Shown: positions 8,020 through 15,416, counted from the stretch's first letter. The stretch is DNA of 23,714 nucleotides from JAJBWD01 sp041821285 (GCA_041821285.1 JBGUER010000026.1:1-23714), one strand, 5' to 3'. Program-made: numbers and translations. The notes: generated by a model from the letters alone, not told the origin.

Positions 8020-9072
8020 ATGGAAGTATATTTAAAATCAATGAGATATTTAATAGGAAATATATGGAATAATTTAACTTCAAGTGTATCCTCAAATAGA
8101 ATAGATGGTGTAGAATTAAAAACCGAATCAAGTAAACCTTATAAACTACATTACAAAACATATTCGAGAGGTAATGGATGGTTACCATATGTAACAAGTC
8201 TAGAAAATGATTATGCCGGGCTTCCCAATTCAGCAATAGAAGCAGTTCAAATAAGCGTAAGCGATACTAATGGAATTTATTTAGATAGTAATTATGTTGT
8301 CATGTATAGAGTTTACATGAATGAATCATGGCTACCTTGGGTTAGTAATGCAAACGCAATTATAATGCACAGTATAAAATCAAAGTATAGGTTACCAGGA
8401 ACTTTAGATACTGTAAGTCCTGATGCTGGATTAGCTGGAAGTGGTTCTAATATAACTAGAATAGAAATTAGAATATTTGAAGGTGAAGTTGAAGCTTCTA
8501 ACGGTGGAAACACACCACCACCATCAAAAGGACAAATAAAAGTATTTATTGATCCTGGGCATGGTGGAAGCGACCCTGGTGCTATAGGAAATGGATTGAA
8601 TGAAAAGGATATTAATTTATCAATCGCAAAAAAAATAGGAAACTTATTAAATTCTAAAGGAATATCAATTGAATATTCTAGAGCTTCAGATGTATATGTA
8701 AGTTTAGATGATAGGGCTAAACAAGCAAACAATTGGGGAGGATCTTTATTTATATCAATTCACACTAATGCATCTGATTCATCAGTTTCTGGAACTGAAA
8801 GTTATACTTATCCAAGTGCTGATACTAATAACAAAATATTGTCAGGCAATATATCAAAAGCAATAGCTACCACATTTAAAATTCCAAATAGAGGTCATAA
8901 AGAAGCTGATTTCGCGGTTTTAAGATTAACTAATATGAATGCAATTTTAGTTGAAACTAGTTTTATAAGTAATGCAATAGATTCTAGTTTATTGAAAAAT
9001 AGACAAGATGATTTTGCTACAATTATTACTAATGAAATATTAAGATATTTTAATTTTATTAATATAGGATAA
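8020..9072 (+). CDS. N-acetylmuramoyl-L-alanine amidase (Amidase_3) with N-terminal ChW-like wall-binding repeats
   Basis: A 350-aa endolysin; AAAAGGAG lies 8 nt before the ATG. There is no signal peptide, so export depends on the upstream holin. Residues 1-155 hold degenerate aromatic repeats (GNGWLPYVTSLENDYAGLP near 52-69; NESWLPWVS near 101-109; DAGLAG near 135) resembling ChW repeats and matching those of the 329-aa protein at 10546. A Gly/Asn/Pro linker (160-170) leads to Amidase_3 (172-346) with zinc ligands and catalytic residues in place: H181 (DPGHGG), E195 (LNEKDI), H248 (SIHTNA) and E312 (VETSFIS). It should cleave the amide between N-acetylmuramate and L-Ala of peptidoglycan. Cotranscribed with the holin; a strong terminator follows at 9114. 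Confidence 0.92.
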   Translation: MEVYLKSMRYLIGNIWNNLTSSVSSNRIDGVELKTESSKPYKLHYKTYSRGNGWLPYVTSLENDYAGLPNSAIEAVQISVSDTNGIYLDSNYVVMYRVYMNESWLPWVSNANAIIMHSIKSKYRLPGTLDTVSPDAGLAGSGSNITRIEIRIFEGEVEASNGGNTPPPSKGQIKVFIDPGHGGSDPGAIGNGLNEKDINLSIAKKIGNLLNSKGISIEYSRASDVYVSLDDRAKQANNWGGSLFISIHTNASDSSVSGTESYTYPSADTNNKILSGNISKAIATTFKIPNRGHKEADFAVLRLTNMNAILVETSFISNAIDSSLLKNRQDDFATIITNEILRYFNFINIG

Positions 9073-9113
9073 ACTCTATGATATTGATATAGTGGGAGAT
9101 ATTTTTAAAAGAT

Positions 9114-9150
9114 AAATGGAAGAGCTATAAAAACAGCTCTTCCATTTTTT
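9114..9150. terminator. Bidirectional terminator between the lysis cassette and the YcxB-like pair
   Basis: A perfect stem AAATGGAAGAGCT/AGCTCTTCCATTT (9114-9126/9135-9147) with an 8-nt loop, followed by a T6 run on the plus strand. It abuts the stop codon of the converging gene (9149-9151), so it serves both directions. Confidence 0.9.
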
Positions 9151-9721
9151 ATTGAATACTTACTTTTGATTGAATAAATTTTACAAATTCTTGTTCATTT
9201 CCTTCTATGAATGAATCTTTTCTTATAATAGTGACTTTTACTAAAGTTTTAGACTGAAATACACACAAAATATATAAATTTTTAGTAATAAAAAATTTTG
9301 TTAGATCGGAGTAATTTACTCTAACTATAGAAGAAGAATTTAAGTAAAATGAATTTTCATAAAATGTTTCATAAAAATCGATAGTAGGAGTTGTTTTTTC
9401 AATATTTTCTATTTTAATACGTCTTGTTTTAATTGTAATCCAATTCTGTATTTCGATTAATTTCCATATATATATTGTCATTAAAATATATATGAAAATA
9501 ATAATTTTAGATGAAAAAACATAATTAATAGCATCAGTTAGAAATAAATCTTCATTATACATTAAATACAAAGCATAAAATACAAGAAATAGAATCAATA
9601 TTAAACTAAGTATTATTTTAATAATATAAATTCTTTTTTTAAATATAATTTTGTTAGCTTCATTTAAATTTTTTAATGATTTTGTCTCAGGACATTTAAA
9701 TAAAAGTTTATCGTTATCCAT
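9149..9721 (-). CDS. YcxB-like two-TM membrane protein, paralog 1
   Basis: A 190-aa protein starting MDNDKLLFKC; the ATG at 9719-9721 has AAAAGGAG 6 nt upstream, so longer in-frame starts are rejected. A short cytoplasmic N-terminus (SLKNLNEANKII) leads to two TM helices (about 35-55 and 72-92), then a basic loop and a beta-rich C-terminal domain with FYETFYENS, VNYSDLTKFFITKNLYIL and RKDSFIEGNEQEFVKFI. That tail is the conserved signature of YcxB-like C-terminal domains (FYE, YSDI, then IRKDSF and a closing helix). The biochemical role of the family is unknown. Second gene of a pair, 48 nt after its paralog. Small duplicated membrane proteins beside a bacteriocin-like gene suggest immunity, which is inference. 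Confidence 0.8.
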   Translation of the reverse strand: MDNDKLLFKCPETKSLKNLNEANKIIFKKRIYIIKIILSLILILFLVFYALYLMYNEDLFLTDAINYVFSSKIIIFIYILMTIYIWKLIEIQNWITIKTRRIKIENIEKTTPTIDFYETFYENSFYLNSSSIVRVNYSDLTKFFITKNLYILCVFQSKTLVKVTIIRKDSFIEGNEQEFVKFIQSKVSIQ

Positions 9722-9769
9722 GAGTTTCTCCTTTTTACTTATAAAATTCATTATTTTGAATGTTGATTT

Positions 9770-10342
9770 TTATTGAATATTTGTTTTTGATTGAATAAAT
9801 TTTACAAATTCTTGTTCATTTCCTTCTATAAACGAATCTTTTCTTATGTAAGTATTGTATATTAAAGCATTATACTTATATATACACACAATATATAAGT
9901 TTTTAGTAATATATAAATTTGTTAGATCTGAGTAATTCACTTTAGCTTGAGAAGCTGATTTTAAAAAAAATGGATCTTCAAAAAATGTTTCATAAAAATT
10001 AATATACGAATTTGATATTCCAAAATTTTTTTTATTAATTCGTCCTGTTCGAGTTCCAATCCAATTACGAACTTCAACAAGTTTCCATATGCATAATAAT
10101 GCTAAAATATATAATATGATTATATATTTATATGAGAAAATATAATCTATAGCTTCAATAAATAATAAATCATAATAGTGCACTAAATACCAAGTAGCAA
10201 GAACAATTATCATAATTAACCATAAATTAAGCAATATTTTAGTAATTAAAATTCTTTTTTTCGATATAATTTTGGTAGCTTCATTTATATCTTTTAATGA
10301 TCTTGTCATAGTACATTTAAATAAAAGCTTTTCGTTATCCAT
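9770..10342 (-). CDS. YcxB-like two-TM membrane protein, paralog 2
   Basis: A 190-aa protein (MDNEKLLFKCTMTR); AAAAGGAG lies 6 nt before the ATG at 10340-10342. The layout is as in paralog 1: two TM helices (about 32-55, 70-90), then FYETFFEDP, VNYSDLTNLYITKNLYIVCIY and IRKDSFIEGNEQEFVKFIQSK, the last almost identical to paralog 1. It is the first gene of its pair, read from a near-consensus promoter (TTTACA-N17-TATAAT at 10423-10395), and diverges from the 329-aa protein gene. Its leader, from the -10 box to the ribosome site, is nearly identical to that of the 13598-14167 gene, showing that promoter and gene were duplicated together. Immunity function is inferred from position only. Confidence 0.8.
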   Translation of the reverse strand: MDNEKLLFKCTMTRSLKDINEATKIISKKRILITKILLNLWLIMIIVLATWYLVHYYDLLFIEAIDYIFSYKYIIILYILALLCIWKLVEVRNWIGTRTGRINKKNFGISNSYINFYETFFEDPFFLKSASQAKVNYSDLTNLYITKNLYIVCIYKYNALIYNTYIRKDSFIEGNEQEFVKFIQSKTNIQ

Positions 10343-10394
10343 GATTGTCTCCTTTTTACCCATAAACTATAATTATTTGTATTCATTGTAAATA

Positions 10395-10423
10395 ATTATA
10401 TCACCCATATATACCTATGTAAA
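10395..10423 (-). promoter_or_regulatory. Sigma-A-type promoter of the YcxB-like pair
   Basis: TTTACA (10418-10423), 17 nt, TATAAT (10395-10400), minus strand. The transcribed leader has an inverted repeat, AATTATTT/AAATAATT, before the ribosome site. The same leader is present at 14168-14224. Confidence 0.75.
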
Positions 10424-10458
10424 ATTTTTTTAAATTTATAAATTTTTTTTAAATTAGG

Positions 10459-10514
10459 TTTACAAATTTGAATTAATTCCCTCTCTTATATATGTAATTA
10501 CTTAATCGATTAAG
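10459..10514 (+). promoter_or_regulatory. Promoter region and palindromic operator of the 329-aa protein gene
   Basis: Two readings are possible: TTTACA (10459-10464) with CTCTTA (10483-10488, spacing 18; CTCTCT at 16), resembling TcdR/UviA-type sigma promoters; or TTGAAT (10468-10473)-N17-TATGTA (10491-10496), a sigma-A type. A perfect 14-bp palindrome, CTTAATCGATTAAG (10501-10514), sits where transcription would begin. The gene's ribosome site AGAAGG is 8 nt before its ATG. Confidence 0.55.
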
Positions 10515-10545
10515 AATTAAATTAAAATGAAAGAAGGAATTAATT

Positions 10546-11535
10546 ATGGCAACTATTAATGTAACATATCAAGTTTATGCGGGAGGCAGATGGCTTTCTA
10601 ATGTAATAAATTTAAGTGACTATGCAGGTATTTATGGAACACCAATTCAAGGAGTATATGCTAGTCTTAGTAGTGGGAATATTTCATATAGAACTCACAC
10701 TCAAGGTGGTTCTTGGTTATCCTGGGTAACTAATAGAAGTGATTATGCCGGTATTCTAGGTAGAAATGTAGATGGGCTTCAAATGAAAGTTAGTGGTTTA
10801 TCTGGATATAATGTTAGATATAGAGCTTATGTAAGTGGGAGCTGGCTTCCATGGGTAAATGGCACAGAAGATTACGCAGGTATTTATGGACAAGCCATAT
10901 CAGGTATTCAGGTTGAAATAATAGATATTAAAGCGGCTATTCTAAGTCAAACAAAAGATCGCGGGATTTTTAAAGGATTAGGAATTACTTTTCCAGCATA
11001 TGATGTTTGGAAAACAATGTCGGTAATTGGATTATGTCCATATATAACAGTTGAAGGTCGTGTTAGTTTACAAAGTCATATGGGTAGTTCTACTACACTG
11101 AATATAGGTTCAGATTCTGTCAACTTAGCAACCACTGTTAGAAATCAATTAATAAATTGTGGTGTATCAATGGATGGGACTTTTACATTGAATAATATAT
11201 CTGCATCACTTAATTCTATTACTATAAATTCAGATATTAGTAAATATGTAAAAGTATCAAGTACAGTATTAGGTTCTACAATAGTAATAGAACTTGAATT
11301 TAATTATACAACTCAAGGAACTACAGTTTATCAAACAGTAAGAATTTCAATTCATGATTATTCATCGTATGGATATGTTACTATACCAGTTATTGTAACT
11401 GATTCAGCACCTAGTGGAATTCATTTATGGGAACCAATGGATCCTATTATATTTTTGGGGGTGACTATGGCAGCAATGTATGCAATTCATGCATTATTGA
11501 ATCACCTACTAGGGAAACCTTCATTTGCCATCTAG
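10546..11535 (+). CDS. Candidate bacteriocin-like protein: three ChW-like repeats plus unknown C-terminal domain
   Basis: A 329-aa protein without a signal peptide. Residues 1-125 are three aromatic repeats (GGRWLSNVINLSDYAGIYG; GGSWLSWVTNRSDYAGILG; SGSWLPWVNGTEDYAGIYG), each about 42 aa, ChW-like and matching the endolysin's wall-binding part. Residues 130-285 are an unrecognised beta-rich domain (start ILSQTKDRGIFKGLGITF; Cys at GLCPY and NCGV). The end (about 293-324) contains a hydrophobic stretch, IIFLGVTMAAMYAIHALLNHLL, able to span or enter a membrane. Wall-targeting repeats plus a hydrophobic end, beside a holin/amidase cassette and repeated small membrane proteins, suggest a wall-targeted bacteriocin released by lysis. 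It could alternatively be a phage-type surface or receptor-binding protein. The IS1182 remnant begins 15 bp after the stop. Confidence 0.6.
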   Translation: MATINVTYQVYAGGRWLSNVINLSDYAGIYGTPIQGVYASLSSGNISYRTHTQGGSWLSWVTNRSDYAGILGRNVDGLQMKVSGLSGYNVRYRAYVSGSWLPWVNGTEDYAGIYGQAISGIQVEIIDIKAAILSQTKDRGIFKGLGITFPAYDVWKTMSVIGLCPYITVEGRVSLQSHMGSSTTLNIGSDSVNLATTVRNQLINCGVSMDGTFTLNNISASLNSITINSDISKYVKVSSTVLGSTIVIELEFNYTTQGTTVYQTVRISIHDYSSYGYVTIPVIVTDSAPSGIHLWEPMDPIIFLGVTMAAMYAIHALLNHLLGKPSFAI

Positions 11536-11550
11536 GATAAAAAATAACAG

Positions 11551-12745
11551 GGGCTGTCGTATTAGTAGTTAAAAGCTGCTTATGATCAGCTCCTTTTGTA
11601 TGATTTCATAAGCATTTTAAAGTAATTCTTAAATAAATACACTTTAATATGCCTCTACCTTAATTTTTTTCAGTGTCCAGAATGTTAAATACTTTTGACG
11701 TTTCTAGATTTTTAACTCTTTGTTCTAATGAAGTTTTAAAGTTGTTTCTTTTTATACATTTACTTTTGAGTGAATAATTACTTCAATCCTCCTAGTTTAT
11801 ATGGTTTTATCACTTTGATATCCAGCATCTGTAACTATTTTTTTATACTTAAATCGTAAAGATTCTTTCATGCTGTTGAGAAATGTAATAAGGTTTGTGG
11901 TATCTATAGACTGATGTCCAACAGTAAGTCATACTATATATTCAGAGTCTACACCGAATTGAACATTATAACCTGCTTTTAATTGACCATTTATCATTGT
12001 ACCCTCTTTCATCCTCATAAATGTTGCAACTTTATCTGTTTTAGAAAACTATTACGCTCATCACCAATATGTACTTTCTAAGTATATTCCTTCAGTTTAT
12101 CAATGCATTCCTCAAGCTTTTCAATAGAACGATGCAATGAAGTTTTTCTTTTTCCACAATCATGTACAAACTCTATCTTTTCTTCGTGTTTTAGGGAATA
12201 AAGCCTTTTACGCAGCTTTTTTACTTCGTTTTATAAATCAACTTAATTCCATATAATTCCTAACATTTAGCTACTAAATCAACAACTCCAATTAATAATT
12301 TTTCTAATTTTTTTGTAACTGATTTTTTCCAAACAAAAGTATATTTATTGGCACAAGTCTCAATTTTTGTTCCATCAATAAAAATAGCATCTCCTGATAC
12401 TTTTTCTATTAAAAGAAAAAATTTTGTCATTCCTGTTAGAATTCTTTCTGAACAGGGTTCAAAATGCAAACTTCTAAACTGGTAAAGGTTGAATGATAGG
12501 GCTTACGTGAATTTTCAAGAAGATACATGTTTCATAGCCCTAGATGAATAATTATGATTCATGTAAGAATAAAGTCCAATTTTAAGCATCTGTTGTGGTG
12601 TTGCTTGGTTTTTCATAAGTAGATAATAAGTCGAATATAAATTTTCTAAATCCATCTCCTCTATAAATCCCTCACCTTTGGAAGTTAGAAATTTATTTTT
12701 TTCATTAAAAAAAAGATGTGCACTAATTAGTTAGTGCGACAGCCC
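11551..12745 (-). mobile_element. Degenerate IS1182-family element with both ends
   Basis: Terminal inverted repeats GGGCTGTCGTATTAG (left, from 11551) and GGGCTGTCGCACTAA (right, reverse complement, ending 12745) match at 12 of 15 positions. The interior encodes a decayed minus-strand IS1182 transposase. The length of about 1.2 kb is short of the usual 1.5-1.9 kb. No target duplication is visible at the flanks. It separates the 329-aa gene from the second YcxB-like pair and probably displaced that gene's native terminator. Confidence 0.85.
11596..12700 (-). pseudogene. IS1182-family transposase remnant
   Basis: Reading leftward, recognisable blocks are FLTSKGEGFIEEMDLENLYSTY and MLKIGLYSYMNHNYSSR (about 12700-12545). 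After a break come FEPCSERILTGMTKF, SGDAIFIDGTKIE and NKYTFVWKKSVTKKLEKLL (12475-12290). Then, in fragments, FSKTDKVATFMRMKEG, MINGQLKAGYNVQFGVDSEYI and IVTDAGYQSD (about 12050-11800). These are diagnostic of IS1182 transposases. Multiple stops, frameshifts and internal loss (after SSRAM, and before YGIKL) make it non-functional. Confidence 0.85.
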
Positions 12746-12940
12746 GCCGTTTTACTTCTTTAATAAATTAAGAAACTTCAAAAAATATAATAATCATATT
12801 TTTTAGGAATAAAAATTAGCAATAATAATATTTCAAATAATATTTACAAATTTTTTTATAAATTGATTACAGCTCTTATATTCGTTGATTGATCCCTCAT
12901 AGTATTTTATTTTTGCTTTTTATAGAATAAAATATTTTTT

Positions 12941-13501
12941 TTATTCTATATTTATTTTCGATTTTATAAATGCTATAAAGTCTTGTTCATCTCCGTCTAT
13001 AAATGAATCTTTTCTTATAAATATATAATGTATTGGAATATTATATATATACATACACAAAATATATAGATTTTTAGTAGTGTAAAAATTTATTATATCT
13101 GAGTAGCTTACGCTAATTTGAGAGGAAGATTTTTTAAAGAATGGAAGTTTAAAAAATATTTCATAAAAATCAACATAAGAAAATGATTTCTCATAATTTT
13201 TTATTTTAATACTATTCATCCAAATTAGTATTTCTCCAAATTTCCAAATGAGTAATATCATAAAAATATATATTGAGACTATAAATTTAGATGAAAAAAA
13301 GTAACCAATAGCATCAATTAAAAATAGATCTTCATTATACATTAAACTACAAATATATAATACTGCCATTAAAATTGATACCAAGCCTAGTCCTATTTTA
13401 CTAACAATTATTCTTTTTTTTAATACAATTTTAAATCCTTCTTTTAGATCTTTTTTTGATTTTTTTAAAGTACATTTAAATAAAAGTTTTTCGTTATCCA
13501 T
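12941..13501 (-). CDS. YcxB-like two-TM membrane protein, paralog 3
   Basis: A 186-aa protein starting MDNEKLLFKCTLKKSKKDLKEG; the ATG at 13499-13501 has AAAGGGAG upstream. Two TM helices (about 33-55, 68-88), then YVDFYEIFFKLPFF, VSYSDIINFYTTKNLYILCMY and IRKDSFIDGDEQDFIAFIKSK, the YcxB-like tail. Closest to paralog 4 (both have CTLKKSKKDLKEGFKIVLKKR), so this pair arose by a separate tandem duplication from the 9149/9770 pair. Downstream of paralog 4 by 96 nt, with a long inverted repeat in the gap. About 195 bp of AT-rich DNA separates its stop from the IS1182 end. Function unknown; candidate immunity protein by position. Confidence 0.78.
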   Translation of the reverse strand: MDNEKLLFKCTLKKSKKDLKEGFKIVLKKRIIVSKIGLGLVSILMAVLYICSLMYNEDLFLIDAIGYFFSSKFIVSIYIFMILLIWKFGEILIWMNSIKIKNYEKSFSYVDFYEIFFKLPFFKKSSSQISVSYSDIINFYTTKNLYILCMYIYNIPIHYIFIRKDSFIDGDEQDFIAFIKSKINIE

Positions 13502-13549
13502 GATTATCTCCCTTTTACTCATAAATTACAATTATTGAGTTACATTGTA

Positions 13550-13595
13550 AATGAAATATATTACTTATAGTACTAAATAAGTAATATATTTCATT
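13550..13595. repeat. Perfect 18-bp inverted repeat between two YcxB-like genes
   Basis: Arms at 13550-13567 and 13578-13595 (arm AATGAAATATATTACTTA), loop 10 nt. There is no T run on either side, so it is more likely an mRNA processing, attenuation or stability hairpin than a simple terminator. Confidence 0.7.
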
Positions 13596-13597
13596 AT

Positions 13598-14167
13598 TTA
13601 AAAGTTTTCATTTGATATTATTTTTGATTTGATAAATTTTATAAAGTTTTGTTCATTTTTTTCTATAAAAGAATCTTTTCTTATAAAGATAGTGTATATT
13701 GGATCATTACACATATATATACATAAAATATATAAGTTTTTAGTAATAAAAAAATTTGTTATATCGGAGTAAGTTACTTGAAGTCGAGAAGATGATTTTT
13801 CTGAAACTGGATGTTCAAAAAATGTTTCATAAAAATCAACATAATAAAATGATTTTTCATAATTTTTAATTTTAATACAATTTATCCAAATTAATATATC
13901 TCCAAATTTCCAAATGAATAATATAATTAAAATATATTCTGTTATTATACGTTTAGATGAAAAAAAAACGCCAAGAGCGTCAATTAAAAACAGATCTTCA
14001 TTATACATAAAACTATAAATATATGACATAGCTATTATAATTGACACCAAGCTGAACACTATTTTACTAATAATTATTCTCTTTTTTAATACGATTTTAA
14101 ATCCTTCTTTTAGATCTTTCTTTGATTTTTTTAAAGTACATTTAAATAAAATCTTTTCATTATTCAT
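13598..14167 (-). CDS. YcxB-like two-TM membrane protein, paralog 4
   Basis: A 189-aa protein (MNNEKILFKCTLKK); AAAAGGAG lies 6 nt before the ATG at 14165-14167. Two TM helices (about 33-53, 67-88), then VDFYETFFEHP, VTYSDITNFFITKNLYILCIY and IRKDSFIEKNEQNFIKFIKSK. It opens the second pair, from a promoter TTGCAC-N18-TATAAT (14248-14219). Its leader over about 55 bp is almost base-for-base that of the 9770-10342 gene, while the coding parts have diverged. It is preceded by a truncated further member (14197-14361). The array 9149-14361 thus holds four full copies and one fragment of one family; candidate immunity proteins, not proven. Confidence 0.8.
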   Translation of the reverse strand: MNNEKILFKCTLKKSKKDLKEGFKIVLKKRIIISKIVFSLVSIIIAMSYIYSFMYNEDLFLIDALGVFFSSKRIITEYILIILFIWKFGDILIWINCIKIKNYEKSFYYVDFYETFFEHPVSEKSSSRLQVTYSDITNFFITKNLYILCIYMCNDPIYTIFIRKDSFIEKNEQNFIKFIKSKIISNENF

Positions 14168-14196
14168 AAAATCTCCTTTTTACTCATAAACTATAA

Positions 14197-14361
14197 TTAT
14201 TTGTATTCATTGTAAATAATTATATCATTTATGTAGACATATGTGCAATTACTAAAAAGTATAATTATATTTTTAAAAATAATTTTGTAAACATCAAATG
14301 CATCCTCTTTTGTATAACGTGGAAGTACCTTGAATTTTATATCACTACTCTCTATATCCAT
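14197..14361 (-). pseudogene. Truncated 5' end of a YcxB-family gene, copy 1
   Basis: The ATG at 14359-14361 with AGGGAG opens a 54-codon frame. Its first 30 residues (MDIESSDIKFKVLPRY then TKEDAFDVYKIIFK) look like the N-terminus of YcxB-family proteins. The rest is non-homologous and runs through the next gene's promoter. The TM helices and C-terminal domain are missing. The same fragment, cut at the same codon, recurs at 23510-23614. Confidence 0.65.
14219..14248 (-). promoter_or_regulatory. Promoter of the second YcxB-like pair
   Basis: TTGCAC (14243-14248), 18 nt, TATAAT (14219-14224), minus strand. It lies inside the truncated reading frame 14197-14361. The downstream leader is shared with 10343-10400. 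Confidence 0.65.
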
Positions 14362-14461
14362 TTTAGCTCCCTTAATCTAAGTTTATGGAATAAATACCAT
14401 ATTATATAATAACATCACTTAATAAATTCAATGTAAATAAGTTACTTTAGATTAAAAGTGC
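14271..14461 (-). repeat. 191-bp duplicated block (promoter plus start of a YcxB-family gene), copy 1
   Basis: Aligns without gaps to 23524-23714. Both contain TTACATTRAATTTAWTAAGTG, a TATA-rich -10 region, an AAGGRRG ribosome site and the first 30 codons, and both diverge immediately after TTTTAAAAATAATTTT. The block may continue past the window's right edge. Confidence 0.8.
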
Positions 14462-14490
14462 AGTACAATTTTAAATGTTTAAAAATAACT

Positions 14491-14514
14491 AAAGAGCTGT
14501 TTTTACAGCTCTTT
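14491..14514. terminator. Terminator-like hairpin downstream of the resolvase remnant
   Basis: Perfect AAAGAGCTGT/ACAGCTCTTT stem (14491-14500/14505-14514) with a 4-nt loop, closely resembling the 9114 terminator core. The T tracts are short on both sides, so its strength is uncertain. Confidence 0.6.
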
Positions 14515-14614
14515 TAAATTCACTTGTTAATTCTAATGCAAAATTAATATACGGTTACTATTTTTACATCTATAGTAGTTCAATCTCAAATTAAGATTGT
14601 TTTAGTTATAATAT

Positions 14615-15184
14615 TTATTTTATATCTTTACTTATATCTTCTATTATTTTGTACATCGTAGGTTTTGAAATATCAAATATGCTGCATATCTCTTTTACTG
14701 TTTTTTCTTTTGACTGGTATAAATCATATACAATTTTCTTCTTATTAGCATCAAGTTTTGGTTTTCTACCTCCAACTCTTCCTCTTGCTCTTGCAGATTC
14801 TAATCCTTCTTTTATTCTTTGAGATATTATATCTCTTTCAAATTAACTTATCCCAGCTATAAGAGTAAACATTAATTTTCCTTGGGGTGTAGTTGTATCT
14901 AACCAACTTTCTTTTAAACTCTTAATATTAGCACCCTTTTTCTCTATTAGCTCTACTAGGTTAAATAGGTCTTTTGTGCTTCTACTTAACCTGGTTAAAT
15001 CGGCAACTAAAACTATATCGCCTTCTCTTAATTTATCTAATAATCTATTTAGCTGCGGTCGATCTGCTTTAGTTCCTGTGATTTTCTCTTGTATTATTTC
15101 ATCGGCACCATTATTTTTTAACTGGTCTAATTGTCTATCTAAATTTTGTTCAACTGTACTCACACGAGCATATCCAAATATCAT
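14615..15184 (-). pseudogene. Serine resolvase/invertase broken by an in-frame TAA
   Basis: The ATG is at 15182-15184, with AAAGGAGG 7 nt upstream. The catalytic domain is intact: YARVSTVEQN (catalytic Ser), QEKITGTKADRPQLNRLL, LVADLTRLSRSTKDLF. After residue 113 (MFTLIAGIS) the frame hits TAA at 14843-14845, then resumes without shift as FERDIISQRIKEGLESARAR, GGRKPKLD and a C-terminal HTH (VKEICSIFDISKPTMYKII), ending at 14615. Resolvases carry Gln or Glu at that position (AxFER), so a single substitution explains the stop. The full product would be about 189 aa, the normal size. The truncated 113-aa form lacks the long E-helix and the DNA-binding HTH and should not recombine. It has its own consensus promoter and an upstream palindromic region. 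Confidence 0.85.
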
Positions 15185-15211
15185 GTAAAAACCTCCTTTA
15201 ACTATATATTT

Positions 15212-15240
15212 ATAGTAAATAAAAAGGAGGCAAGTGTCAA
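15212..15240 (-). promoter_or_regulatory. Resolvase promoter
   Basis: TTGACA (15235-15240), 17 nt, TACTAT (15212-15217), minus strand, a near-consensus sigma-A promoter 28 nt from the start codon. Confidence 0.75.
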
Positions 15241-15247
15241 TATATTT

Positions 15248-15340
15248 ACTTAGTTTATTTTACTAAGTTTATTTACCTATCAAACTGTTTGTTTTGGTTT
15301 TTATAAAACTCTAAAAAAATAGTAAAGCAAACGGCCGTTT
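15248..15340. promoter_or_regulatory. Palindromes upstream of the resolvase (possible res site or operator)
   Basis: ACTTAGT/ACTAAGT (15248-15254/15262-15268) directly upstream of the -35 box, and the palindrome AAACGGCCGTTT (15329-15340). Resolvases commonly act on inverted sites in their own upstream region. No second crossover partner is visible here. Confidence 0.4.
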
Positions 15341-15416
15341 ACCTGCCTTAATATTTATTGTAGACTTGAAATGAAGAAACAATAAAAGTCAGTTTATCCC
15401 ATATTTTAAATACAAA

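Noticed and set aside
7776..9072. Prophage lysis module
   Set aside because: No terminase, capsid, tail, integrase or repressor genes nearby; a bacteriocin-type cassette fits better.
13550..13595. Simple Rho-independent terminator
   Set aside because: The stem is perfect but lacks a T run on both strands, so only a hairpin of unknown role is claimed.
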